From UBA2266 sp964406945 (lineage in GTDB: Bacteria; Planctomycetota; Phycisphaerae; Sedimentisphaerales; Anaerobacaceae), in NCBI GenBank assembly GCA_964406945.1, contig CAYOTO010000026.1:1-42773 (forward strand): a DNA stretch of 42,773 nt. The letters are read 5' to 3'. Made by a program: the position numbers and the translations under genes. Of this stretch, positions 1-8,833 are shown one piece after another (the first letter of the stretch is position 1; the number at the start of each line of letters is the position of its first letter). The notes under the pieces are model-generated. The model was given only the letters and a program-made list of their open reading frames with translations. It was not told where the DNA came from and searched no databases.

Positions 1-727
1 GCGTTCCTCTTGATATCTACGCATTCCACCGCTCCACCAAGAGTTCCATGCACCCTTACTTGCCTCAAGAAAGGCAGTTCGTCAAGCAATTCCTCGGTTA
101 AGCCGAGGGATTTCACACGACGCTTACCTTCCCGCCTACACACGCTTTAAGCCCAGTGATACCGAACAACGCTTGCCACCTTCGTATTACCGCGGCTGCT
201 GGCACGAAGTTAGCCGTGACTTCCTTTGGGTTAGATCAATACGCCGAAGCGCACTTTCTTACCCCTGACAGTGGTTTACATCCCGAAGGACTTCTTCCCA
301 CACGCGGCGTCGCTGCGTCAGGCTTTCGCCCATTGCGCAAGATTCGTTACTGCAGCCCTCCGTGGAGGTCCGGGCAGTGTCTCAGTCCCGATGTTGCGGG
401 TCAACCTCTCAGTCCCGCTACCCGTCGTCGCCTTGGTGAGCCGTTACCTCACCAACAAGCTGATAGGAGACAGGCCGCTCTTATGCCGATAAATCTTTGA
501 TCATGAACCCGTCAGCTCATGATATTATTTGGTATTACCGCCCCTTTCGGAAGTTCACCCGAAGGTGAACGACGCTATCCCAAAGCACAAGGTACGTTAC
601 CTGTCCATTACTCACCCTTTCGCCACTAACTATCCCTTAGATTACTCTGTAGGATAGTCCGTTCGACTTGCATGTCTTAGCCACGCCGCCAGCGTTCGTT
701 CTGAGCCAGGATCAAACCCTTCAGTTT
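1..727 (-). rRNA. rrs: 16S ribosomal RNA, 5' part (3' end cut by window edge)
   Basis: The minus strand holds the start of a small-subunit rRNA. The universal 27F-type site (GGTTTGATCCTGGCTCAG on the minus strand) lies at about 701-718, and the mature 5' end is placed near 727 by analogy with the E. coli start. The 530-loop region (GCAGCCGCGGTAATACG) is readable at about 184-200. The window edge falls near E. coli position 715, so roughly the first half of the molecule is present. The sequence after the 530 loop looks like Planctomycetota/Phycisphaerae from memory; an alignment would settle this. Short open frames inside it on either strand are not genes. Confidence 0.97.
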
Positions 728-883
728 GATTCGTCGATCCGTCCGAAGACGGTATTCGTCTAAAGGCTCAACACTTAGACATATGCATCGAAAGTGCTGA
801 ATTTGTACTCTTGTAAAGACCACTGCGTTAAGCATATATCCCGCAGGGCCGCACTTTCGCTGCTGTCATGGTGTAACTGTTAA

Positions 884-897
884 CTTGTAAAAGAACC
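884..897 (-). promoter_or_regulatory. boxA-like antitermination element in the rRNA leader
   Basis: Read on the minus strand this is GGTTCTTTTACAAG, close to the boxA core (TGCTCTTTAACA) that recruits NusB/NusE to rRNA leaders. It lies between the rRNA promoter and the mature 16S 5' end, where boxA is expected. The assignment rests on position and partial match only. Confidence 0.45.
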
Positions 898-954
898 AAA
901 ATATAAATGGCGCAGTGCCTACAGTAATAGGTACTGTGCCATCAAGGTGTTCAC

Positions 955-982
955 ATCATATCGCAGAAAAAATCAGAGTCAA
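955..982 (-). promoter_or_regulatory. Sigma70-type rRNA promoter
   Basis: On the minus strand a -35 box TTGACT (982-977) and a -10 box TATGAT (960-955) are separated by 16 bp. The bases upstream (983-1015) are A/T tracts resembling an UP element. The start site would be near 948, giving a leader of about 220 nt before mature 16S. Both boxes are near consensus and point at the rRNA gene. Confidence 0.75.
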
Positions 983-1022
983 CTGTTAAAATCAAATTTT
1001 CTCAAAATTTTTCTGCAAGGCT

Positions 1023-1051
1023 TTGTACCCCACTGTAATAAGCACTATTAT
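1023..1051 (+). promoter_or_regulatory. Sigma70-type promoter for the small membrane protein gene
   Basis: TTGTAC (1023-1028) and TATTAT (1046-1051) are separated by 17 bp. The predicted start site is near 1058, about 40 nt before the ATG at 1098. It diverges from the rRNA promoter; the rest of 728-1097 holds only the rRNA leader. Confidence 0.6.
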
Positions 1052-1097
1052 ATAGTCGTCAAACCGCTTTGTTGTTTTTAGAAAGGAGAAGAGAAAA

Positions 1098-1490
1098 ATG
1101 TTGAATTGTGCCGGACGGCGTCAGTTTGTAGCAAGAGGGGGGTATGCACTGGTCCTTGGTTTACTGGTCGTTTTCATCCTCGGCATGATCGTCTACTGGA
1201 CCAGAATGCACGGCGACGTCGTGGAAATCGGCGTTGGCAAGTCGGACATAAATCCGCCCTGGCGCCAGTGGCACAAAATGAAAGTCAGATACCGAATACA
1301 ATGTCGAGGGAGAGTTGATAATGACAAGCGACGAGAAGAACTTCAGGCGTTTCACCTGGAGCGGAAAGGCTTCGCAGGATTACGCGCCGGGGCTGGATGG
1401 TCTGCCGTTTGGTCTGTAAAATACAGGCCACCTGCAGTTGTCGCGTTTTCAGGCGATAAATGGCATCGCAGGGAGAGTTTATCTTGCTAA
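1098..1490 (+). CDS. Small single-pass membrane protein, possibly frameshifted
   Basis: I do not recognise the family. A strong Shine-Dalgarno (AGAAAGGAG, about 8 bases upstream) and a good promoter support the ATG at 1098. The N-terminus is short and basic, followed by one hydrophobic segment at about residues 16-34, so the protein should be anchored in the inner membrane. After about residue 62 the reading looks poor: basic residues with scattered rare-looking codons. A +1 frame from 1282 to 1419 instead reads as an ordinary acidic/aromatic tail (including MTSDEKNFRRFTW) ending at TAA 1417-1419. Either the gene contains a one-base indel near the A-rich run at 1277-1284, or a separate 32-residue gene starts at ATG 1321. 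The N-terminal half is well supported; the C-terminal half as annotated is doubtful. Confidence 0.55.
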   Translation: MLNCAGRRQFVARGGYALVLGLLVVFILGMIVYWTRMHGDVVEIGVGKSDINPPWRQWHKMKVRYRIQCRGRVDNDKRREELQAFHLERKGFAGLRAGAGWSAVWSVKYRPPAVVAFSGDKWHRRESLSC

Positions 1491-1517
1491 CGCGGCTTTT
1501 TAGAGTACCATAGCGGC

Positions 1518-1934
1518 ATGGTTAAGACAGCCAAAATCGAGATTCAGACCAGGGGCAATTGCCATGTGGTTGATATTACGGACGAAGTCCGGACGGTTCT
1601 GGGCCAATTCGAAGAATCCGAGGGTACACTGACTGTTTTCAACGTAGGCTCCACCGCTGGAATCACCACGACGGAATTCGAGCCGGGATTGGCCAAATTC
1701 GACCTTGAGGCGGCTTTTGAAAAGATCGCGCCGGAACACGCGCGGTACGAACACGAGCAGACCTGGCATGATGATAACGGTCATGCTCACGTGCGGGCAT
1801 CGCTGTTGGGCCCGAGCCTGAGCATTCCGGTTGTGGACGGGAGCCTGGCCCTGGGCACCTGGCAGCAGATAATACTGATTGATTTCGATACGCGGGCAAG
1901 AACCCGAACGATTGTCTGCCAGATGGTGTATTAA
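1518..1934 (+). CDS. yjbQ: YjbQ family protein (UPF0047)
   Basis: The 138-residue product has the normal length and pattern of the YjbQ/UPF0047 family: a beta-rich start, an STAGITTTEFE stretch in the position of the usual HTSA..N-E motif, a central H-rich segment (YEHEQTWHDDNGHAHVRAS), then SIPVVDGSLALGTWQQI, which is the most conserved family block. YjbQ proteins show weak thiamine-phosphate synthase activity when overproduced, but their physiological role is unknown. No strong Shine-Dalgarno is visible. The gene follows the small membrane protein by 27 bases and may be co-transcribed with it. The family call is secure; the function is not. Confidence 0.88.
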   Translation: MVKTAKIEIQTRGNCHVVDITDEVRTVLGQFEESEGTLTVFNVGSTAGITTTEFEPGLAKFDLEAAFEKIAPEHARYEHEQTWHDDNGHAHVRASLLGPSLSIPVVDGSLALGTWQQIILIDFDTRARTRTIVCQMVY

Positions 1935-2121
1935 GAGCCTGTCTTTACAACAAGCCGCCAGAGCATCAGGCGCCTGTCGATTGCCTGCGTCGGTTTCGAG
2001 AGGTATCAGGTTGGGAATGCTCCTGGTTATCAGGAAAACGGCTGTTTTTCAACATTTACCGGTCCACGGACGCTGTGGTCATGCACGGCGGGCCACCGGG
2101 CGATTAACGGAGCCAAGGGAT

Positions 2122-3726
2122 ATGAACACTTCGGTTATTAAGAAAATTAGTCCTTTTCTTGCGGTTTTCGGTTTGATGTGGCTCTCAGGCTGTCAGGAAG
2201 GCGATAAACGCAACCCCACCACGCTGATTCCGGACAAGGACCTGGGAACCACGATAGGTTCTCTTGCGGAAGTCTACTCGCCCGATACCGTGGTAGTAGA
2301 GGGATACGGTCTTATCGGCAAACTCAGAGGCACGGGTTCGGCGCAGTGTCCGACTCAAATCCGAAGATATTTGCACCAGTACATCTCGGGAGAGTTTCCG
2401 AACCGGGCCGTGGATGTGGACAGCATGATCGCCAGTCAAAACTCGGCCGTTGTAAGGCTCGAAGGCGTAATGCCCGCCTCCGCAAGGGCCGGAACAACAT
2501 TCGATTTGCAGGTGGAAGCCCTGGAAAGCACGCAGACCACTTCGATACAAGGTGGCCGGCTTTACGGCGCGGATTTGTGGATGAAAGGTGCTTTCGGGGT
2601 CAGCAGCGACACTTTCGCACAGGCCAGCGGTGAGATTTACGTCGATCAGTTGAGCGGGTCAACCCGCAAACGAAGCGGCTATATTTTAGGCGGAGGCAGG
2701 GTTACCAAGCCCTTCAAAGTGGCCGTTTCCATGAATGAAAGCGATTACAGACTTGCCAGCGCGGTTAGAAACCGAATAAACGCCCGCTACGGGCCGGGCA
2801 CCGCAAGGGCCCTTTCCCCGAAAATTATACAGATTACCGTTCCCGCCAGATATTCGAAGCAGAAAGCCAGATTTGTTGCAATGCTCTCGGCCACCTACCT
2901 TAGCGAGCAAAGCTACGACATAGTTGTCGAACGGGCAAAAGCCTACAGTCGGGCGCTGGCCGAATCTGAAAACAAATACGCCGCGGAGATAGCTCTGCAG
3001 GCCATAGGAACGCCCAGCCTGCCGTATCTTACGAATTTGTTGTCCAATCCGGTTGAATCGGTGCGTTTCCATGCGGCCAGGTGCATGCTCTTCATGGGCC
3101 GCGACGCAGGCCTGGATGCGCTCCGCAAAATAGCCATGGATTCCAACAGCGAGTTGCGTTTTGATGCTCTAAAAGCGATTGCGGCAGGGGCCAAACGCAG
3201 CGATGCGGCGGCAATAGCTATACGGCTTCTTCGCGACAAAGACCTTAGAATGCGGGTTCTTGCCTACGAAAAGCTGATCGAACTCGACGATGTTTCGATA
3301 ACCCGCACCTCGGTTGCCCGCGATTTCTATGTCGACCAGGTGCCGCTGACAGGAGCGGCTATGGTCTACGCCGCCCGCAGCAAACAACAGAGGATAGCCA
3401 TTTTCGGGGCCCCGATTCGTTGCGAGCAGAACATATTTCTTCAGTCACCCGACAACACTGTGGTCCTGAACTCTCCTGAAGGCCAGGGCTATGTTTCCTT
3501 GATCCGCAACGACCCGGACCGGCAAAAGGTAGTGCAGGTCCGCAGTTCGCATAACCTCGCCGGCGTTATCCGGGCCTTGGGCGATAATGTGCCTGAAGAC
3601 GGGCGGGTATCGGGAGGGCTTGGTCTGCCCTACAGCGAGATATTGCCGATTCTCAAAAAGATGTGCGACGAAGGTGTCGTAGATGCCAGATTTGCAGTAA
3701 GCGGCCTGCCAAAAATCGGTCAATAA
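2122..3726 (+). CDS. FlgI-like lipoprotein with HEAT repeats
   Basis: ATG 2122 is chosen because it follows AAGGGA and opens a lipoprotein signal (hydrophobic residues 10-22, lipobox LSGC, Cys24). An in-frame extension upstream to 1879 overlaps yjbQ and lacks such features. Residues about 40-270 resemble the flagellar P-ring protein FlgI: GYGLIGKLRGTGS at 61-73 matches the FlgI GYGLV.GL.GTGD block, and residues 198-262 match its ..RI.NARFG.. and MV..P segments. Residues about 285-390 are alpha-helical HEAT-type repeats. The last 140 residues are unassigned. Classical FlgI is a periplasmic non-lipidated protein of about 370 residues, so this is a 534-residue variant held in a membrane. No flagellar genes are nearby. 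It may form a ring-like envelope structure rather than a flagellar part. Confidence 0.75.
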   Translation: MNTSVIKKISPFLAVFGLMWLSGCQEGDKRNPTTLIPDKDLGTTIGSLAEVYSPDTVVVEGYGLIGKLRGTGSAQCPTQIRRYLHQYISGEFPNRAVDVDSMIASQNSAVVRLEGVMPASARAGTTFDLQVEALESTQTTSIQGGRLYGADLWMKGAFGVSSDTFAQASGEIYVDQLSGSTRKRSGYILGGGRVTKPFKVAVSMNESDYRLASAVRNRINARYGPGTARALSPKIIQITVPARYSKQKARFVAMLSATYLSEQSYDIVVERAKAYSRALAESENKYAAEIALQAIGTPSLPYLTNLLSNPVESVRFHAARCMLFMGRDAGLDALRKIAMDSNSELRFDALKAIAAGAKRSDAAAIAIRLLRDKDLRMRVLAYEKLIELDDVSITRTSVARDFYVDQVPLTGAAMVYAARSKQQRIAIFGAPIRCEQNIFLQSPDNTVVLNSPEGQGYVSLIRNDPDRQKVVQVRSSHNLAGVIRALGDNVPEDGRVSGGLGLPYSEILPILKKMCDEGVVDARFAVSGLPKIGQ

Positions 3727-3839
3727 TCAAGAAAAAGCTGGATTTTGACCGATAATAGCGTTACCTAAGGTGCTTACTTTGCATACCTATGGATGGGTAT
3801 CAGCGACAAGATACAGCTTGTGGTACATCAGGAAAAAGG

Positions 3840-6800
3840 ATGAGATTAAAGAAGATAATCCTCAATGGATTCAAGAGTTTTGCGGATAAAACGGATTTTT
3901 CCTTCGAAGCTCCGATTACGGCCATTGTCGGCCCGAACGGGTGCGGCAAGAGCAACGTCGTCGACGCGGTAAAATGGGTTCTCGGCGAACAGAGCGTCAA
4001 GAGCCTGCGAAGCGGCCAGATGGCGGACGTCATTTTCAGCGGCAGCAGCAGCAGAAAGCCTATGGGCTCGGCCGAAGTTACCCTCATTATGTCCAATCCC
4101 GAAGGCAGTCCGGGCCGCTTGCCCATCGATTCCGAAGAAGTCTCAATTTCGCGAAAAATATACCGTAGCGGCGAAAGCGAGTACCGGATCAACAAAAAAA
4201 CATGCCGACTGAAAGATATCCGCGAGATGTTCATGGATACGGGCATCGGCACAAGGGCATACAGCATTATCGAACAGGGCCAGATAGACCAGGTCCTGAG
4301 TGCTTCCAAGGTCGACCGAAGGGCGCTTTTTGAGGAAGCAGCGGGGATCAGCAAGTACAAGGCCCACAAAAAGGAGGCCCTGCGCAAGCTGGACAGGACC
4401 GAGCAGAACCTGCTTCGGCTGGCCGATATTCTCGGCGAAGTAACAAAAAGGCTGCGAAGCGTAAAACTGGCCGCCGGTAAAGCCAGGAACTATCTGGCCT
4501 ATACGGACAGACTCAAAGAGCTTCAAGTCAACTATTCGCTCGTCGAGTACGACAGAAACTGCACCCTGCTGGCTCAAAAACGCGAAAAGCTGGACTCAAT
4601 ACAGGAGCAGTTCGCCTCGGTCGCATCGGAGGTTTCAAGAAACGACAGCCTGATAAGCAGGCTGGGCAATGAAATCATCGAGACCGAGCACAAACTTAAC
4701 CAGGCGAGCAATTCGCTTGTTTCGGTTCAAAGCCGGATCGAGCAGCAACTTCAGCGGATCGAGTTTCTACGCAGCCGCAGCGAAGAACTGCAGCAGCGGA
4801 AAAAAGCCGCTACCGATCAGATAGCCGGGCTCGACGAGCAGCGGGATGAACTCAGGGCCGAACTTCATGAGAAAAAACGCGAACTGAATAAGTGCGATCA
4901 AGTGCTGGAGTCGCACAGTGGAACCGGCAAAGAGCTGGAAGCTGCGATTTCCGAGTTGAACGCCGAATGCGTTTCGCTTGAGGCTGAACTCGAGGATGAA
5001 AAATCCGGGATTATCGATATTGTACGCAGGACGGCCCAGTTGCACAACGAAATCCAGAGCATTTCAGTTTACCGCAATAATCTGGCCAGTCAAAAGGACA
5101 GGCTTGCCGGCAGGGCCGAGACCGCCAGAGCCGAGCTGGAATCGCTGCTGACGGAAAAGGCACAGAATAACGCCCGGCTCGAGGATATCGAGAGGGTGCT
5201 TGGCGAACTGGAAGATAACCTGGAAGCGAAAAAACGCAAGAGGCAGGAGATCGAAAAGGACGTTACGGCGGCAAACAAAAGACTTGCCAACAGCAAAGAG
5301 GCCCGCAGCGCACTCAACAGCGAATTGGGCGTATTGACCGACATGGAGCGGCGATACGAGGGCCTTACCGCGGGAGTCAAAACTATTCTGGAGAACCAGT
5401 CGGGCGAAAATGCCAGGCTGGATTATGTAGAGGGGATACTCGCCAACATTGTTGAAGCCGACATCGAGTACGCAAATGCCGTCGAAGCGGCTCTGGAAGG
5501 CAAGACGGACGCGGTGGTGATAAGCGATACGGAGCGTTTGCTGGCGGATGGCGAGACGATAGAACAACTGCAGGGCAGGGTCGATTTTCTTGGAACCGAC
5601 AGAATACAGCCGTTTGCCGATTCGACGGATTTCTCGCAAGTCGATGGGGTACTCGGCAGGGCGGTCGAGTTCGTCAAATTCGACGGCAGATTCGGCCCGC
5701 TGATCTGGCAATTGCTGGGCAAAACTCTGGTGATCGATTCCATGGCCACAGCCCGGACTCTGGCCGCAAAGCTGGGCGGCGGGTACGCCTTCGTTACGCT
5801 CAAGGGCGAATCTCTGTGTGAAAACGGCGTCCTCAGGCTCGGGCCACTCGGCAAAACCACGGGGCTGATCTCGCGAAAGAGCCGCATGCGGCAGTTGAAG
5901 GAGTCCATCGCCAACATTACGGCCGAAATCACGGAGCTGGAAGGCGATATAGACAATAATATCCAGACCAAAGAACATCTCGACAAGCTCTGCAAAGAAC
6001 TGCGAACGGCGATTTACGAGGCAAACACTGAAAAGACGCAGGCTAAATCCAGCCTGGCCGGCCTGGACAAGGATATCAAGCGGCTTCGAGAGGAACAGCC
6101 GCTGATCGCCGGAGAAATGGATCAGCTCGAAGGGCAGATCAACAAGAGCGTGCAGCAGGAATACGATTCGCAGCAGAAGCTGCAGGAGCTCGAAACTGTT
6201 AATGCCGAGCGGACAGACCGTATCGAGGAGCTGGAGACGCAGCTTTCCTCGCGCAAGGCCATGCAGCAGGCCAAAGTCGGCGAATTGACGGAGTTGCGGG
6301 TCATGCTTGGCCAGATGAGCGAGCAGAGCAAGGCCCTTACGCAGCTCACGGCCGGCATTGAAAATCAGCTCCAGACCAACAACCGTGCCGGTGAAAAAGC
6401 ACGCGAGGAAATCGCCACATGCACCGAACAGCACGCCAGAGCACAGAGCGACATCCTTGCCTGCGAGGCGCAAGTCTCCGAACTGTTCGTAGCCAAAGAA
6501 GGCTGCCAGGGCAATAACCGCCGGCTACAGGAGGAAATTCAAAGCCTGACGGCCGAACAGCGCCGGGCCGAACAAATGATACGCGACAAGCGTCAGCAGA
6601 AGGGCGACATAGAAGAGCAGATAAGCAGGCTCAAGGTCGAGTTGGGCCAGTTGGAGGTCAAACTCGAAGACCTTGTTGAGAGAGTTCAGGAAGAGTTGCA
6701 GATAGATTTGAGACAGGCCTATCAGAACTTCACCGAGGACGATACCGACTGGCGGCAGGTCAAGGATGAAATAATCGAACTGAGAGGCAAGATCGAGCGG

Positions 6801-7430
6801 CTGGGCAACGTCAATCTCGATGCCATCGAGGAGCAGGAGAATCTCGAAGAGAGGCACGAGTTTCTTACGACCCAGTTGGAGGACCTGAACAGGAGCAAGG
6901 CCCAGCTCCAGCAGTTGATAGCGAAATTAAACAAGCAGAGCCGCGAGAAGTTCAGAGAGGCCTTTGAGGATATCCGCGCACAATTCCAGCAGATATTCCG
7001 CAAACTCTTCGGCGGCGGCAAGGCCGACATTCTCCTCGAAGACGCCGAAGACATACTCGACGCCGGAATCGAAATCGTCGCCAAGCCGCCCGGCAAGGAA
7101 ACACGAAGCATCTCGCTTCTGAGCGGCGGTGAAAAATCAATGACCGCCATGGCTCTGATGTTCGCGGTGTACAAATCGCGGCCGAGTCCGTTCTGCTTCC
7201 TCGACGAAGTCGATGCGGCCCTCGACGAGGCCAACAACGAGCGATTCAATATTCTGCTCAAGGAATTCGAGAGCGACTCGCAATTTATCGTGATAACTCA
7301 CTCGAAACGCACGATGAGCATTTCGGATGTGCTCTTCGGCGTTACGATGCAGACCAGGGGCGTAAGCAAGAAGATAAGCGTACGATTCGACGATTACGAC
7401 ATGGAAGACGAAGAAGAGCAGGCGGCCTGA
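3840..7430 (+). CDS. smc: Chromosome segregation ATPase SMC
   Basis: The 1196-residue protein has the full bacterial SMC architecture. The N-terminal head carries Walker A (GPNGCGKSN, residues 31-39). Two long coiled coils follow at about 170-500 and 680-1010, around a hinge at about 505-675. The C-terminal head carries the ABC signature LLSGGEKS (about 1092-1099) and Walker B FCFLDEVDAALD (about 1118-1129). With ScpA/ScpB it compacts and helps segregate the chromosome in the cytoplasm; neither partner is in the window. ATG 3840 is chosen because the family starts at MRLKKIILNGFKSF and AGGAAAAAGG precedes it; an upstream in-frame ATG at 3789 adds a non-conserved tail. An intrinsic terminator follows, so the gene ends its own unit. 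Confidence 0.97.
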   Translation: MRLKKIILNGFKSFADKTDFSFEAPITAIVGPNGCGKSNVVDAVKWVLGEQSVKSLRSGQMADVIFSGSSSRKPMGSAEVTLIMSNPEGSPGRLPIDSEEVSISRKIYRSGESEYRINKKTCRLKDIREMFMDTGIGTRAYSIIEQGQIDQVLSASKVDRRALFEEAAGISKYKAHKKEALRKLDRTEQNLLRLADILGEVTKRLRSVKLAAGKARNYLAYTDRLKELQVNYSLVEYDRNCTLLAQKREKLDSIQEQFASVASEVSRNDSLISRLGNEIIETEHKLNQASNSLVSVQSRIEQQLQRIEFLRSRSEELQQRKKAATDQIAGLDEQRDELRAELHEKKRELNKCDQVLESHSGTGKELEAAISELNAECVSLEAELEDEKSGIIDIVRRTAQLHNEIQSISVYRNNLASQKDRLAGRAETARAELESLLTEKAQNNARLEDIERVLGELEDNLEAKKRKRQEIEKDVTAANKRLANSKEARSALNSELGVLTDMERRYEGLTAGVKTILENQSGENARLDYVEGILANIVEADIEYANAVEAALEGKTDAVVISDTERLLADGETIEQLQGRVDFLGTDRIQPFADSTDFSQVDGVLGRAVEFVKFDGRFGPLIWQLLGKTLVIDSMATARTLAAKLGGGYAFVTLKGESLCENGVLRLGPLGKTTGLISRKSRMRQLKESIANITAEITELEGDIDNNIQTKEHLDKLCKELRTAIYEANTEKTQAKSSLAGLDKDIKRLREEQPLIAGEMDQLEGQINKSVQQEYDSQQKLQELETVNAERTDRIEELETQLSSRKAMQQAKVGELTELRVMLGQMSEQSKALTQLTAGIENQLQTNNRAGEKAREEIATCTEQHARAQSDILACEAQVSELFVAKEGCQGNNRRLQEEIQSLTAEQRRAEQMIRDKRQQKGDIEEQISRLKVELGQLEVKLEDLVERVQEELQIDLRQAYQNFTEDDTDWRQVKDEIIELRGKIERLGNVNLDAIEEQENLEERHEFLTTQLEDLNRSKAQLQQLIAKLNKQSREKFREAFEDIRAQFQQIFRKLFGGGKADILLEDAEDILDAGIEIVAKPPGKETRSISLLSGGEKSMTAMALMFAVYKSRPSPFCFLDEVDAALDEANNERFNILLKEFESDSQFIVITHSKRTMSISDVLFGVTMQTRGVSKKISVRFDDYDMEDEEEQAA

Positions 7431-7474
7431 GTAATCTGCGGCTTGCGGACGTGAAAAGCACACTCGTTCATTAG

Positions 7475-7513
7475 ATGGCGATGCTGCACGGTTGTCGGGC
7501 GTCGCCATTTTTT
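7475..7513 (+). terminator. Rho-independent terminator after smc
   Basis: ATGGCGATGC (7475-7484) pairs fully, with one G-U, with GCGTCGCCAT (7499-7508). The loop is 14 nt and six T residues end the structure (7508-7513). It sits 45 bp after the smc stop codon and is the clearest terminator in the window. Confidence 0.8.
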
Positions 7514-7597
7514 AATGACCTGTCCTATGCTAACGGGGTGTTCAATAGCGTCCTGTAATTGCAGACGGATTATTCTTGCTGAAAACAGGATTCTATT

Positions 7598-8614
7598 GTG
7601 GAACAGCAATTTGTAGAAGAAACCGAGCGGTTAAAGGCGGCCTGGGATAACCGAGACGCGGCCACGCTGCGCGACTACCTGGTGCAGGACGTCGAGGATC
7701 CCCGGATAAACGCTCAGAGCATTCTGGCCAGACATTTTCTGATTCGCCGGCTCTTCGGCGACAAGTATGCTGCTCTGGAGGAGCAGGAGCTTCGTTTTGC
7801 GATTGTGGTGCACTGGCTTCGGAAGACATCCGAACGCATCGAAGGCGCCGCTCAACTCGGCAAAATGCTCGATGCGCTTCTGGACGGCGCCAGCGAGGCA
7901 AACGGCGAGAGAATACCGGAGTATGTGATTGAGACTTTCGATTTGCTTCCGGCCGAAATCGGCCCGGCAATGATTCCGGACTACGTCAGCGACGGGCTTA
8001 TTCAATCGCAGATTGACATAGATGACGAACCCGTCGCGGATAATGTCTTGTGGACTTTCGGGCGTATATGGCGGCAATTCATGGACCGGGAAAACGCCGG
8101 GAGAATCTCGGTCGTAGAACCTGCATGCGGCTCGGCGAACGATTATCGCTTCTGGGATGCGTACGGAGTTGCTCGTTTTATCGACTACTGCGGCTTTGAC
8201 CTGTGCCGAAAAAATATCGCGAATGCTCGTGAAATGTTTCCGGATGTCCGCTTCGAAGCCGGCAATGTGTTCGAGATCGCCTCCGAGGACAACGAGTTCG
8301 ACTGTTGTGTGGTAAACGATCTTTTCGAGCATCTTTCGGTTGCCGCGATGGAGCGGGCGATACAGGAAATCAGCCGCGTTACGCGAAACGCAATTTGCGC
8401 CGGTTTCTTCAACATGGGCCGGGGAGTCGATCACGACGTTCGCCCCCGCAACGGCTATCATTGGAATCGGCTCAGCGTAGACCGTACGCGGGCATTATTC
8501 GAGGACGCCGGCGGAGAAGTTGAAATAGTGCACATCCACGAACTGCTTAACGCCCATTTCGGCTTTTCCGAGATCCAAAACAAGGGCGCTTATACGTTCG
8601 TGGTGCGGCTGTAA
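7598..8614 (+). CDS. Class I SAM-dependent methyltransferase
   Basis: The 338-residue protein has a poorly conserved alpha-helical N-terminal half (about 1-150) and a C-terminal Rossmann methyltransferase domain. Motif I is VVEPACGSAND at about 172-182, a variant of the usual D/E-x-G-x-G-x-G loop. The acidic strand-2 end (CGFDLCRKNIANA) and motif IV region (FDCCVVNDLFEHL) follow in order. The substrate cannot be deduced. It starts at GTG 7598, preceded by a weak AACAGGA. It stands alone between the smc terminator and the M16 pair. The methyltransferase fold is likely; its role, possibly on a small molecule or a glycan, is open. Confidence 0.75.
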   Translation: MEQQFVEETERLKAAWDNRDAATLRDYLVQDVEDPRINAQSILARHFLIRRLFGDKYAALEEQELRFAIVVHWLRKTSERIEGAAQLGKMLDALLDGASEANGERIPEYVIETFDLLPAEIGPAMIPDYVSDGLIQSQIDIDDEPVADNVLWTFGRIWRQFMDRENAGRISVVEPACGSANDYRFWDAYGVARFIDYCGFDLCRKNIANAREMFPDVRFEAGNVFEIASEDNEFDCCVVNDLFEHLSVAAMERAIQEISRVTRNAICAGFFNMGRGVDHDVRPRNGYHWNRLSVDRTRALFEDAGGEVEIVHIHELLNAHFGFSEIQNKGAYTFVVRL

Positions 8615-8833
8615 GAATCAGCAATGAGGACGGGATCACTCCGCGATTGTAAGTCCCCTCCAGGCCTGTTAGAATTACGGTCGACTTTTTGGATTTCCGA
8701 AAGAAACAGACTGGCGGCCCGCAGCGGCAAGAATCTTGTGGTGGATATTGAACTGACCAAAGTTGGTTCTGTGTTGAAATAGGGTGCGTGGGCCTGTAAC
8801 ATCTGGTTTTTATCGTAATTCCGGGGTAAAAGA

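Noticed and set aside
5064..6473. Long open frame on the minus strand inside smc
   Set aside because: It is a shadow of the coiled-coil codons of smc: Leu/Phe-rich without domains, no ribosome site, and fully overlapped by a gene with clear motifs.
8757..8768. Palindrome ACCAA-AG-TTGGT upstream of the M16 pair
   Set aside because: It is only 5 bp per arm, and no promoter could be placed relative to it; likely chance.
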